Below, piece after piece: positions 1 to 8,170 of a DNA stretch of 64,000 nt. A program made the translations under genes and the position numbers. The notes beneath the pieces were generated by a model that did not search any database, was not told the DNA's origin, and saw only the letters and a program-made list of their open reading frames with translations. Location: contig NZ_CP102512.1 in NCBI RefSeq assembly GCF_024612015.1, positions 5,642,001-5,706,000 of the forward strand. The letters are read 5' to 3'. Numbering within the stretch: position 1 is the stretch's first letter; every line of letters starts with the position of its first letter. The DNA is from Streptomyces sp. CA-210063. GTDB lineage: Bacteria > Actinomycetota > Actinomycetes > Streptomycetales > Streptomycetaceae.

Positions 1-561
1 CGCGATGCCGACCCTGCGGCCGCGCAGCGACGGATCGCCCCACAGGTGCTGGGCGGAGGCCCGCATGCCCTGGTAGACGCCGAAGGCGGTCAGGACGGAC
101 GAGTCGCCCGCGCCGCCGTTCTCCGGGGACCGGCCCGTCGTCCAGCGGCACTCGCGCGCCACGACGTCCATGTCGGCGACGTACGTGCCGACGTCGCAGG
201 CGGTGACGTAGCGGCCGCCCAGCGAGGCCACGAACCGCCCGTAGGCGAGCAGCAGCTCCTCGCTCTTGATCCGGTCGGGGTCACCGATGATCACGGCCTT
301 GCCGCCGCCGTGGTCGAGCCCGGCCATGGCGTTCTTGTACGACATCCCGCGCGCGAGGTTCAGCGCGTCGGCGACGGCCTCCGCCTCGGTCGCGTACGGG
401 TAGAAGCGTGTGCCGCCGAGAGCGGGGCCCAGCGCGGTGGAGTGGATGGCGATGACGGCCTTGAGGCCGCTGGCCCGGTCCTGGCAGAGCACGACTTGCT
501 CGTGACCGCCCTGGTCCGACTGGAACAGGGTGTGCAGGACGCCGTCAGATACGTCGGTCAC
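1..561 (-). CDS. vdh: valine dehydrogenase, N-terminal 187 residues (runs off the left edge)
   Basis: Catalyses NAD-dependent oxidative deamination of valine and related branched-chain amino acids, feeding acyl-CoA precursors; cytoplasmic. The visible part is the substrate-binding domain of the Glu/Leu/Phe/Val dehydrogenase family: [10 protein letters not shown] near residues 47-56, [17 protein letters not shown] at 74-90 with the two conserved lysines (K76, K88), and [15 protein letters not shown] further on. The start is GTG at 561, with AGGAG eight bases upstream. The C-terminal Rossmann domain lies outside the window. The protein is nearly identical to the Streptomyces Vdh sequences I remember. 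It is transcribed divergently from the gene at 786; the ~225 bp between them must hold both promoters. Confidence 0.95.
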   Translation of the reverse strand, partial: MTDVSDGVLHTLFQSDQGGHEQVVLCQDRASGLKAVIAIHSTALGPALGGTRFYPYATEAEAVADALNLARGMSYKNAMAGLDHGGGKAVIIGDPDRIKSEELLLAYGRFVASLGGRYVTACDVGTYVADMDVVARECRWTTGRSPENGGAGDSSVLTAFGVYQGMRASAQHLWGDPSLRGRRVGIA

Positions 562-785
562 TGTGGTGACTCCTGGGTAAGAAGCGGCGGTGGGGTGACA
601 GGCTCCCGTACGGGTGGCGGGGTCTGTGAGCATGAGATTAGAGCCTGCGTCCGCCGTACAGCGGCGCAGCCTCAGGATCACCCCACTTCCGGAGTACGGC
701 CGTGGTGGGATCCGCACAGTTTTCCGGCCCGCCGGTGTGCGGGTTCGGCAGGTTTCCCCGGTGGCAGCCGGGGGAGGGAGCAGGC

Positions 786-1628
786 GTGCCCAAGGTGTCC
801 TCGGTGATCGTCCCGTACGCGTCCTACCTCCGCGTGTACGAGCCGCTGGCGGCCTTCCCCGAGCCCGAGCGCGGCCACTGGGCCCGCTACGCCCGGCGCC
901 CGGACCGGCCCTCGTACCAGGAGGAGCTGCGCCGCTCGCTGGCCGATCTGCTGCCCGTCCCGCCGGTCCCGGTGCCGGTGCACGAGAGCAGTGACGCCTT
1001 CGTGCTGGACGTCGACGGGGTGGTCCATATCTGCCCCTGGCGGACCCGGCTGCGCGGCTGGCAGGCGCTCGGCGACCTGGCCGAGGAGCTGCCCGCCCCG
1101 GTCCTGGACGCGGTGCTGCCGCCGCTGGTGCGCCGGCAGGCGAGCCAGGACTACGAGCGCTGGATGGTCCGCAACCCCGACGCCCGGCCGTGGATCCGCA
1201 CCTCGACCTGGCAGGTGCCGCTGAACTGGTTCGTCCTCGTCTCGGACGAGGAGCGGACGTACGAGAAGGGCTCGGGCGAGAGCTCGCCCGTGCTTCGCTA
1301 TCGCACGCCCATGGTGGAGGCCCGGCGGCGCGTGGCGCGCGGTCTGCGGGCGCTGCGGGACGCGATCGACGAGGGGCCGCTCATCGACGGTCTGATCGAC
1401 GTGGGCCGCTGGCTGGAGGAGTTCCACCCGCGCTCGCTGGTCGAGCTGGACTACGGCGGTCTCGTGCACGTCCTGCCCGCCGACGAGCTGGACGGCGACC
1501 ACTCCGCCGCCGACGTCGCCGAGGGCATCGAGGCCCTCCGCACCGGGGACGGCCTCGCCGCCGGGGAGGCGTACGGGCGTCTGGTCGAGCGCTGGCGGGC
1601 GGTACGGGACCGGCGCTCGGCGAACTGA
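786..1628 (+). CDS. conserved hypothetical protein, divergent from vdh
   Basis: A 280-residue protein of unknown function, soluble in appearance, with no signal peptide or membrane segment. GTG at 786 is chosen because a purine-rich GGGGGAGGGAGC tract precedes it and the protein then begins [20 protein letters not shown]. An in-frame ATG at 702 would add a Pro/Gly-rich tail that does not look coding. The middle carries [28 protein letters not shown] and a VLRYRTPM segment, and the rest is acidic and helical. It sits between vdh and bldC, the same arrangement I recall in S. coelicolor. I recognise no catalytic motif and propose no function. Confidence 0.8.
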   Translation: MPKVSSVIVPYASYLRVYEPLAAFPEPERGHWARYARRPDRPSYQEELRRSLADLLPVPPVPVPVHESSDAFVLDVDGVVHICPWRTRLRGWQALGDLAEELPAPVLDAVLPPLVRRQASQDYERWMVRNPDARPWIRTSTWQVPLNWFVLVSDEERTYEKGSGESSPVLRYRTPMVEARRRVARGLRALRDAIDEGPLIDGLIDVGRWLEEFHPRSLVELDYGGLVHVLPADELDGDHSAADVAEGIEALRTGDGLAAGEAYGRLVERWRAVRDRRSAN

Positions 1629-1993
1629 GTCGGCGCTCGGTGAGCTGAACCGGGCCGAACCGGTTGAACCGGCTCAACCTCTCAGCCGTACTTGTGACTT
1701 GTGAGGCCAGTGGGAAAAGGCTTTCCACGAAAGCCGAAGCATGGTGAACTGTCCACCCTTGGCCCAGACTTGACGCACCGAAGTTCCACAGGGGCGCCAT
1801 CACGGGACGTAGGTCCCGATCCGGGCTTTTGTATCAAGCAGGCGCCAAGCGTGACGGATTGCACTTACGCGGGCCTTGCCTCTTACGCACCTCCTCGTGT
1901 CAAAATAGGACAAGGAGCCCGGGGGAGGCTCCTTCTGCCCACGTATGGGTGGAATCTCAGCATTGCACGCTTTGGGGGGTCTTGTGACTCCTG

Positions 1994-2026
1994 CACGCCA
2001 CTGTGACTGATCGTCACAGTGGCGTG
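1994..2026. repeat. perfect 14-bp inverted repeat upstream of bldC
   Basis: CACGCCACTGTGAC at 1994-2007 and its exact reverse complement at 2013-2026 are separated by TGATC. It could be a terminator for the gene ending at 1628, although no T-tract follows and it lies 365 bp downstream. It could equally be a dimeric-regulator operator for bldC. Sequence alone does not decide. Confidence 0.6.
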
Positions 2027-2220
2027 ACTGTCCGCTATGGCATGGTCCATCGGCATCCGTCGCTGATGAACACCTGGGAGGGCAATTCCATCGGTTTGGC
2101 CGACGCGGCTGGACAGATGGTGTAGTTGTAGTGCCGAGGACAAGCCGTTCGTCCTATAACCGACTCGACTCGCGTCCGCCATTTCGGGCAACGCGGGTCA
2201 AGGTGCAGAATTTAGAGGAA

Positions 2221-2252
2221 AGAACCGAGAAGGTTCGGTTCTCCCGAGGAGG
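2221..2252 (+). promoter_or_regulatory. bldC leader hairpin next to the ribosome-binding site
   Basis: AGAACCGA (2221-2228) pairs with TCGGTTCT (2235-2242) around a 6-nt loop. Three bases after the stem comes GAGGAGG at 2246-2252, six bases before the bldC ATG. The stem leaves the Shine-Dalgarno free but very close, so it could influence ribosome loading or mRNA 5' stability. This is inferred from sequence only. Confidence 0.45.
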
Positions 2253-2258
2253 CCGCTC

Positions 2259-2465
2259 ATGACCGCTCGCACCCCTGATGCCGAGCCGCTGCTGACCCCG
2301 GCTGAGGTCGCCACCATGTTCCGCGTCGACCCCAAGACGGTCACGCGGTGGGCGAAGGCCGGCAAGCTCACGTCCATCCGTACGCTCGGCGGACACCGCC
2401 GTTACCGCGAGGCTGAGGTCCGCGCACTGCTCGCGGGCATTCCGCAGCAGCGCAGCGAGGCCTGA
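2259..2465 (+). CDS. bldC: BldC, MerR-like developmental DNA-binding protein
   Basis: A 68-residue protein essentially identical to Streptomyces BldC as I know it: a single MerR-type winged helix-turn-helix (LLTPAEVATMFRVDPKTVTRWAKAGK, residues 10-35, then the wing GGHRRYREAEV) with no dimerisation coiled coil or effector domain. In the family BldC binds as head-to-tail oligomers on direct repeats and controls the onset of aerial growth and sporulation. The ATG at 2259 has a strong GAGGAGG six bases upstream. It is monocistronic: it has its own leader and is followed by a strong intrinsic terminator at 2649. Confidence 0.97.
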   Translation: MTARTPDAEPLLTPAEVATMFRVDPKTVTRWAKAGKLTSIRTLGGHRRYREAEVRALLAGIPQQRSEA

Positions 2466-2593
2466 ACCGCCGCATAGCAGGGCATTTCGGCTGGTCCCCC
2501 AATCGGCCGAGAGCCCAGAAGCACCGCTCACACAGCTCCAAGCGACGCGGGTCCTGCCCCAACAGGTCCCACGCCCGAGCCACTCATAGCTTT

Positions 2594-2616
2594 CCAGGAG
2601 GCCACCCGCCTCCTGG
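2594..2616 (+). other. hairpin in the bldC 3' untranslated region
   Basis: CCAGGAGG (2594-2601) and CCTCCTGG (2609-2616) form a perfect 8-bp stem with a 7-nt loop inside the ~180-nt untranslated stretch between the bldC stop and its terminator. It may stabilise the 3' end or belong to a 3'-derived small RNA; nothing further is visible. Confidence 0.4.
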
Positions 2617-2648
2617 ACGTCGTCAGGCAAGCAACAAGGGTGCGTCGT

Positions 2649-2690
2649 AGATCGCGCTGGACTCCGCCGGGTCCAGCGCGATCTTTTTTT
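2649..2690 (+). terminator. intrinsic terminator downstream of bldC
   Basis: A 14-bp perfect stem, AGATCGCGCTGGAC (2649-2662) with its complement at 2671-2684, an 8-nt loop and a run of seven T residues. This is among the clearest Rho-independent terminators in the window. Confidence 0.9.
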
Positions 2691-3040
2691 GTGCGCGGGG
2701 GCGTGTGGATGTGTGGTGGGGGCGCGCGGGGCGTGCGGCGGGGTGGCGAGGGAGGCGCGTGCCTACCGATTTCGGGTCTGGGAGCGGCAGGTTGTGCGCG
2801 GGCTTGTCGGACTCTGGGGAGGGGTGTCGGATCTCCTGTGCAGGCTCTCGGTGAGTGGTGCAATTGCACATATTAAATTGACCAGTTGTAGGGGACCTGT
2901 AAACGGCGACCTTCTGGAAACTCTTGCAGTGACACCCGTCACATGTCGGGGTCCTTGTTGCCCGAGCGGCATCTGCGGTAATGGGTACGGGAGTTGAGCG
3001 CGACACGCCCTCGCCGAGTGTGTTCCCTGTCGGGCGAGTC
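2691..3040. other. intergenic, nothing recognised
   Basis: A GC-rich G-tract region (2691-2830) is followed by a more AT-rich segment around 2860-2900 (GCAATTGCACATATTAAATTG). No coding pattern or RNA gene is seen. The AT-rich segment could hold a promoter, but no gene is positioned to use it on the + strand. Confidence 0.4.
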
Positions 3041-3232
3041 TCACGCCTTGGAAGGCGTCTCGTCCTCCGCGGGCCCTTCGATGCCGTCCTCGCCGCCCGC
3101 CCCGGGCTCCGTCGCCAGCCGCAGCAGCCGGTGGCAGATCGGGCAGTGGGGGGTGAGGTGGCGGTACGAGGAGGCGGCCGACAGATGAGCACGGAGCAGT
3201 GCGCGGGTCTCGTGCCGAGCGGACGCCGCCAT
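3041..3232 (-). CDS. small conserved Cys-containing protein (DUF6274-like)
   Basis: A 63-residue protein starting MAASARHETRALLRAHLSAA. The ATG at 3232 has GGAGGTG five bases upstream; an upstream extension in the same frame reads through the tRNA region and is not coding. The centre has HLTPHCPICHRLLRLA, a CPIC pair with flanking histidines that could bind a metal, and the C-terminus is acidic. I recall it as the small Streptomyces protein family DUF6274, function unknown. No operon partner is visible. Confidence 0.65.
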   Translation of the reverse strand: MAASARHETRALLRAHLSAASSYRHLTPHCPICHRLLRLATEPGAGGEDGIEGPAEDETPSKA

Positions 3233-3306
3233 GCGCCACCTCCGGGGGTCTGTGGGCCCTGAATCTGAGGTACCGGTGGAATGTGACGCCGTCAACCCCC
3301 AGCGCC

Positions 3307-3338
3307 GCCCCTGAAGGGCCGCAGGCCCCTTCAGGGGC
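3307..3338. repeat. REP-like palindrome
   Basis: GCCCCTGAAGGGCC and its near complement form a stem of about 14 bp, followed by GCACGGGGAACCGCGCG, the motif shared with other intergenic palindromes in this window (near 10330, 11085, 56440, 58695 and 63500-63570). It probably terminates transcription and is a member of a dispersed repeat family. Confidence 0.55.
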
Positions 3339-3450
3339 ACGGGGAACCGCGCGATCGGCCACACGTGACCCGCACTCACCCAACAACCCTGTTTTTCCGA
3401 GCTCTTGGGCGGGGCGGAGGCGGGAGAAGCCGGCTGCCCGCAGCACGGCG

Positions 3451-3480
3451 AAAGGCCCGCATCCATACCGGATGCGGGCC
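3451..3480 (-). terminator. terminator of tRNA-Asp
   Basis: GGCCCGCATCC (3454-3464) and its perfect complement (3470-3480) lie 13 bases past the 3' end of the minus-strand tRNA-Asp and are followed on that strand by TTT. Confidence 0.8.
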
Positions 3481-3493
3481 TCTCGTCATCGTG

Positions 3494-3568
3494 CGGTCCT
3501 GACGGGATTTGAACCCGCGGCCTCCACCTTGACAGGGTGGCGAGCACTCCAAACTGCTCCACAGGACC
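3494..3568 (-). tRNA. tRNA-Asp (GUC), first copy
   Basis: On the minus strand it folds as a 75-nt cloverleaf: acceptor GGTCCTG, anticodon loop CTGTCAA with anticodon GTC inside a CCACC/GGTGG stem, T-loop GTTCAAATC. CCA is not encoded. It is identical base for base to the copy at 7882-7956. Confidence 0.97.
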
Positions 3569-3669
3569 AGGTTTCGCAGATCCGCGCCGTGTTGCCGCGC
3601 TGGCCTGCGAGAAGAGACTGTACAGGAGCGGGAGCCTCGCGGTCGAACTCACTCAGCGTGCGGGCCTCG

Positions 3670-6600
3670 TCACGGCACCGCCGCGTCGATCGCCTTCACG
3701 ATCCGCTTGTCGGAGACGGGATACGCCGTGCCGAGGGCGTGGGCGAAGTAGCTGACGCGCAGTTCCTCGATCATCCAGCGGATCTCCAGGACGGAGGAGG
3801 GGATAGGCCGTCCCTGCGGCAGCTGTTCCAGGAGCCAGGCGTACTCGTCCCGCATCTCGTGGACCTTCTCCATGCGGGAGGTGTCCCGCTGGACGCCGGT
3901 CGGCATCTGCTGCAGCCGGCGGTCCGCGGCCACCAGATAGCGCATCAGGTCCGGGAGACGGCGCAGCCCCGCCTCCGTCACGAACCCGGGCTTCACGAGG
4001 GCGTCCAACTGCCCCCGTACGTCCGCGAGGTTGGCGAGGAGGGCCGGGCTCCGCGTGGACTTCAGACGGCGCTCACAGGCCTGCCAGGCGGCGAGGACCT
4101 GCTGCACCTGCCCGACCGTCCGCACGGTCGTGTCGACGATCTCGGCGCGCACCTTGTCGTACAGCTTGCGGTACGACGACTCGTCCCACGCCGGCCCGCC
4201 GAAGTCGGCGATCAGCTTGTCGGCCGCCGCCATCGCGCAGTCGTCGAACAGCGCCTGGATCGAACCGTGCGGATTGGCCGACAGAGCGAGCTTCTGAGCG
4301 TTCGTGAGCTTTTCGGACGCGAACTTCGCGGGGTTGACCGGGATGTTGCGCAGGATCAGCCGGCGCGTGCCCTTCCACATCGCCTCCGTCTGCTCCGCCT
4401 CCGTGTCGAAGAGACGTACGGAGACGGTGTTCGCCGTCGGTCCGTCGTCCACGAGCGCCGGATACGCCTTCACCGGCTGCCCGGCCCGGCGGGTCTCGAA
4501 GACGCGGGTGAGGGAGCCGATGCTCCAGTCCGTCAGACCCTTCCGCTCCAGGGACTCGCCGCCCTGGCGCTCGGCCGTGGCCGCGGCCGCCTGGGAGAGG
4601 GCCTGGCGCGCCTTCGGCTTCAGCTCGACGCGCAGCGACTCCAGGTCCTTGTCCTCGGCCACCTTCCGCCGTCGCTCGTCGACGATCCGGAAGGTGATCT
4701 TCAGATGGTCGGGGACCCGGGCCCAGTCGAAGTCCTCGGGCGTGACCGGTACACCCACCATGCGCTTCAGCTCACGGGCCATCGTCACGGTCAGCGGCTC
4801 CTGCAGGGGCACCGCCTGGGCCAGGAACCGCTGCGCGAAGTTCGGCGCCGGTACGTAGTTCCGGCGGATCGGCTTCGGGAGGGAACGGATCAGCTCCGTC
4901 ACCACGTCCTCCCGTAGACCCGGGATCTGCCATTCGAAGCCCTCGTCCGTGACCTGGTTGAGGACCTGGAGGGGAATGTGGACGGTCACGCCGTCGGCGT
5001 CCGCTCCCGGCTCGAACTGGTAGGTGACACGGAACTTGAGCTGTCCCTGGCGCCAGGAGTCCGGGTAGTCGTCCTTCGTGACCGCCTCCGCCGACTCCCG
5101 GATGAGCATCTCCCGCTCGAAGTCCAGGAAGTCGGGTTGTTCGTGCCGCTTGTGCTTCCACCAGGAGTCGAAGTGGGCGCCCGACACGACGTGTTCGGGG
5201 ACCCGCTGGTCGTAGAAGTCGAAGAGCGTGTCGTCGTCGACCACGATGTCCCGGCGCCGGGCCCGGTGCTCCAGCTCCTCGACCTCGCTGAGGAGCTTGC
5301 GGTTGTCGGCGAAGAACTTGTGGTGCGTACGCCAGTCGCCCTCGACGAGCGCGTTGCGGATGAACAGCTCGCGGCTGGCCTCCGGGTCGACGCGACCGTA
5401 GTTGATCTTCCGCTGGGCGACGATCGGTACGCCGTAGAGCGTGACCTTCTCGTACGCCATCACGGCCGCCTGGTCCTTCTCCCAGTGCGGCTCGCTGTAG
5501 GTGCGCTTCAGCAGGTGCTCGGCGAGCGGTTCGACCCACTCGGGCTCGATCCTGGCGTTGACGCGCGCCCAGAGGCGGCTCGTCTCCACCAGCTCCGCCG
5601 ACATCACGAACCGCGGGGGTTTCTTGAAGAGGGCGGAGCCCGGGAAGATCGCGAACTTGGCGTTCCGCGCGCCCAGGTACTCGTTCTTCCCCGTGTTCCT
5701 CCCGCCCTCTCCCCCGGCCTCCTTCACATCCTTCATGCCGATGTGCGAGAGCAGGCCGGCGAGCAACGACACATGGACATGCTGCTCGGGCGCGTCGTCC
5801 TCGTTGAGATGGATGCCCATCTGCTTGGCGACCGTGCGCAGCTGGCTGTAGATGTCCTGCCACTCGCGGATGCGCAGGAAGTTCAGATACTCCTGCTTGC
5901 ACATCCGGCGGAAGGACGACGAGCCGCGCTCCTTCTGCTGCTCGCGGATGTACCGCCAGAGGTTGAGGAACGCCAGGAAGTCGCTGGTCTCGTCCTTGAA
6001 GCGGGCGTGCTGCTGGTCCGCCTGCGCCTGCTTGTCGGCGGGGCGCTCGCGCGGGTCCTGGATGGACAGCGCGGCGGCGATCACCATGACCTCGCGGGCA
6101 CAGCCGTTCTTGTCGGCCTCCACGACCATCCGGGCCAGGCGCGGGTCGACGGGCAGCTGGGAGAGCTTGCGGCCCATCTCGGTCAGACGCTTGCGAGCGT
6201 CCTTCTGTGCCGGGTCGAGCGCGCCGAGCTCCTGGAGGAGCTGGACGCCGTCGCGGATGTTGCGGTGGTCCGGCGGGTCGATGAAGGGGAACTTCTCGAT
6301 GTCACCGAGGCCGGCCGCGGTCATCTGGAGGATGACGCTCGCCAGGTTCGTACGGAGGATCTCGGCGTCCGTGAACTCCGGGCGGGCCTCGAAGTCGTCC
6401 TCGGAGTACAGCCGGATGCACACACCGTCGGACGTACGGCCGCAGCGGCCCTTGCGCTGGTTGGCGCTGGCCTGGGAGATCGGCTCGATCGGCAGCCGCT
6501 GGACCTTGGTGCGGTGGCTGTAGCGGGAGATGCGGGCGAAGCCCGGGTCGATCACGTACTTGATGCCGGGGACCGTGAGGGAGGTCTCGGCGACGTTCGT

Positions 6601-7647
6601 GGCCAGAACGATCCTGCGGCCGGTGTGCGGCTGGAAGACCCGGTGCTGCTCGGCGTGCGAGAGCCGGGCATAGAGGGGGAGTACTTCGGTGAAGCGGTAG
6701 TTCTTCTTGATCAGCGCGTCGGCGGTGTCGCGGATCTCCCTTTCCCCGGAGAGGAAGACCAGGATGTCGCCCTTGCCCTCCCCTTGAAGCTCCTCGACGG
6801 CGTCGCAGATCGCGGTGATCTGATCGCGGTCCGAGTCGTCGCCGTCCTCTTCGAGGAGCGGGCGGTAGCGCACCTCGACCGGGTACGTACGGCCGCTGAC
6901 CTCGACGATCGGTGCGTCCCCGAAGTGCCGGGAGAAGCGCTCGGGGTCGATGGTCGCGGAGGTGATGACGACCTTGAGGTCGGGGCGCTTGGGCAGCAGC
7001 TGGGCCAGGTAGCCCAGCAGGAAGTCGATGTTGAGGGACCGCTCATGGGCCTCGTCGATGATGATCGTGTCGTAGGCGCGCAGCTCGCGGTCCGTCTGGA
7101 TCTCGGCGAGCAGGATGCCGTCCGTCATCAGCTTCACGAAGGTCGCGTCCGGGTTCACCTGGTCGGTGAAGCGGACCTTCCAGCCGACGGCCTCGCCCAG
7201 GGGCGTCCGCAACTCCTCCGCCACACGCTCGGCGACCGTACGGGCGGCGATACGACGGGGCTGCGTGTGCCCGATCATGCCGCGCACGCCGCGCCCCAGC
7301 TCCATACAGATCTTGGGGATCTGGGTCGTCTTCCCGGAGCCGGTCTCACCCGCGACGATGACGACCTGGTGATCGCGGATGGCGGCCGCGATGTCGTCCT
7401 TCTTCTGGCTGACGGGCAGCTGCTCGGGATACGAGACGGCCGGCACGCGCGCGGCGCGCTCGGCCATACGGACCTCGCCCTTGGCGACCTCCGCCTCGAT
7501 CTCGGCGAGAACGGCGGCCCGGGCCTCGGGCTTACGGATCTTGCGTGCGCCTTCGAGTCTGCGCCCGAGCCGGTGCGCGTCGCGCAGGGACAGCTCGGCC
7601 AGGCGGGGGGCGAGGGCGCCGAAGGCGGGGGCGGGGTGAGTGGACAT
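3670..7647 (-). CDS. hrpA: ATP-dependent RNA helicase HrpA (DEAH box)
   Basis: A 1325-residue DEAH/RHA-family 3'-5' RNA helicase, the usual length for bacterial HrpA. Walker A GETGSGKT is at residues 100-107, with QPRRIAA just after it, DEAH at 198-201, SATID at about 227-231, and the motif VI stretch QRKGRCGRTSDGVC. The HA2/OB region and the long HrpA-specific DUF3418-type C-terminus follow. The role in Streptomyces is unclear; in other bacteria HrpA acts on mRNA processing and stalled ribosomes. The ATG start MSTHPAPAFGALAPRLAEL has no competing upstream start. It is a single gene: the downstream neighbour on its strand is tRNA-Asp, and tRNA genes lie upstream. Codon use matches the chromosome. 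Confidence 0.95.
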   Translation of the reverse strand: MSTHPAPAFGALAPRLAELSLRDAHRLGRRLEGARKIRKPEARAAVLAEIEAEVAKGEVRMAERAARVPAVSYPEQLPVSQKKDDIAAAIRDHQVVIVAGETGSGKTTQIPKICMELGRGVRGMIGHTQPRRIAARTVAERVAEELRTPLGEAVGWKVRFTDQVNPDATFVKLMTDGILLAEIQTDRELRAYDTIIIDEAHERSLNIDFLLGYLAQLLPKRPDLKVVITSATIDPERFSRHFGDAPIVEVSGRTYPVEVRYRPLLEEDGDDSDRDQITAICDAVEELQGEGKGDILVFLSGEREIRDTADALIKKNYRFTEVLPLYARLSHAEQHRVFQPHTGRRIVLATNVAETSLTVPGIKYVIDPGFARISRYSHRTKVQRLPIEPISQASANQRKGRCGRTSDGVCIRLYSEDDFEARPEFTDAEILRTNLASVILQMTAAGLGDIEKFPFIDPPDHRNIRDGVQLLQELGALDPAQKDARKRLTEMGRKLSQLPVDPRLARMVVEADKNGCAREVMVIAAALSIQDPRERPADKQAQADQQHARFKDETSDFLAFLNLWRYIREQQKERGSSSFRRMCKQEYLNFLRIREWQDIYSQLRTVAKQMGIHLNEDDAPEQHVHVSLLAGLLSHIGMKDVKEAGGEGGRNTGKNEYLGARNAKFAIFPGSALFKKPPRFVMSAELVETSRLWARVNARIEPEWVEPLAEHLLKRTYSEPHWEKDQAAVMAYEKVTLYGVPIVAQRKINYGRVDPEASRELFIRNALVEGDWRTHHKFFADNRKLLSEVEELEHRARRRDIVVDDDTLFDFYDQRVPEHVVSGAHFDSWWKHKRHEQPDFLDFEREMLIRESAEAVTKDDYPDSWRQGQLKFRVTYQFEPGADADGVTVHIPLQVLNQVTDEGFEWQIPGLREDVVTELIRSLPKPIRRNYVPAPNFAQRFLAQAVPLQEPLTVTMARELKRMVGVPVTPEDFDWARVPDHLKITFRIVDERRRKVAEDKDLESLRVELKPKARQALSQAAAATAERQGGESLERKGLTDWSIGSLTRVFETRRAGQPVKAYPALVDDGPTANTVSVRLFDTEAEQTEAMWKGTRRLILRNIPVNPAKFASEKLTNAQKLALSANPHGSIQALFDDCAMAAADKLIADFGGPAWDESSYRKLYDKVRAEIVDTTVRTVGQVQQVLAAWQACERRLKSTRSPALLANLADVRGQLDALVKPGFVTEAGLRRLPDLMRYLVAADRRLQQMPTGVQRDTSRMEKVHEMRDEYAWLLEQLPQGRPIPSSVLEIRWMIEELRVSYFAHALGTAYPVSDKRIVKAIDAAVP

Positions 7648-7740
7648 ACGCGACCCAGGATCTCACCTCCGGGAAACGAGGGGCGAACGCTTTTGCGTCC
7701 GGTCCGCTACATGCCCGCTCCGTGCCCGCTTCGTGAGACA

Positions 7741-7776
7741 CGAAGACCCCCTCCGGTTGCCCGGAGGGGGTCTTCG
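7741..7776 (-). terminator. terminator of tRNA-Phe
   Basis: A perfect 16-bp inverted repeat, CGAAGACCCCCTCCGG (7741-7756) and 7761-7776 with a TTGC loop, sits 7 bases past the 3' end of tRNA-Phe on the minus strand. The T-tract is weak (GTGTC). Confidence 0.8.
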
Positions 7777-7783
7777 TTCGATG

Positions 7784-7857
7784 TGGCTGGGGCCGGGGTC
7801 GAACCGGCGACCTATCGCTTTTCAGGCGATCGCTCGTACCAACTGAGCTACCCAGCC
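7784..7857 (-). tRNA. tRNA-Phe (GAA)
   Basis: A 74-nt minus-strand cloverleaf: acceptor GGCTGGG/CCCAGCC, anticodon loop CTGAAAA with GAA between ATCGC and GCGAT, T-loop GTTCGACC, discriminator A. CCA is not encoded. Confidence 0.96.
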
Positions 7858-7860
7858 GCG

Positions 7861-7878
7861 GTGTTTCACGTGAAACAC
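7861..7878. promoter_or_regulatory. parS: parS centromere-like site (ParB binding)
   Basis: GTGTTTCACGTGAAACAC is a perfect 18-bp palindrome that contains the bacterial parS core GTTTCACGTGAAAC. In Streptomyces many such sites cluster around oriC, where ParB loads for segregation of sporulation chromosomes. This one fills the 24-bp gap between tRNA-Phe and tRNA-Asp. I found no second copy in the window. Confidence 0.88.
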
Positions 7879-7881
7879 CAG

Positions 7882-7956
7882 CGGTCCTGACGGGATTTGA
7901 ACCCGCGGCCTCCACCTTGACAGGGTGGCGAGCACTCCAAACTGCTCCACAGGACC
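7882..7956 (-). tRNA. tRNA-Asp (GUC), second copy
   Basis: Identical over all 75 nt to the copy at 3494-3568: anticodon loop CTGTCAA, T-loop GTTCAAATC. Part of a minus-strand cluster, probably transcribed Glu-Asp-Phe and terminated at 7741. Confidence 0.97.
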
Positions 7957-7993
7957 AAGCTTGTGCGGGACTAGTCTCGCACAGAGTGTTGCG

Positions 7994-8066
7994 TGCCCCC
8001 AACGGGATTCGAACCCGTGCTACCGCCTTGAAAGGGCGGCGTCCTAGGCCGCTAGACGATGAGGGC
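7994..8066 (-). tRNA. tRNA-Glu (UUC)
   Basis: A 73-nt minus-strand cloverleaf: acceptor GCCCTCA paired with TGGGGGC, anticodon loop CTTTCAA with TTC between CCGCC and GGCGG, T-loop GTTCGAATC, discriminator A. First gene of the Glu-Asp-Phe cluster. Confidence 0.96.
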
Positions 8067-8170
8067 TATCGGCCCGCCTGGGCGCTTCTCAGCGCGTCGG
8101 GGACGTGAGAAGCATACGGGGTGGCGGGAGGTATCGCCAAAACGGTTTACGGGACCGCTCGCGCGGCGGT

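Larger units (their letters stand above)
1629..2258. other. bldC upstream region, no protein gene
   Basis: A 630-bp stretch without a credible gene; its GC content drops toward the bldC start. It contains a hairpin at 1912-1934 (AAGGAGCC / GGCTCCTT, 7-nt loop), a perfect inverted repeat at 1994-2026, an AT-richer segment near 2150-2220 that probably holds the bldC promoter, and a leader hairpin next to the bldC ribosome-binding site. No start site can be assigned from sequence alone. Confidence 0.5.

Noticed and set aside
4978..7890. A 970-codon open frame on the + strand antisense to hrpA
   Set aside because: It is a high-GC shadow of hrpA: the minus-strand protein has all DEAH-helicase motifs, while this frame has no ribosome-binding site or family and runs into tRNA genes.
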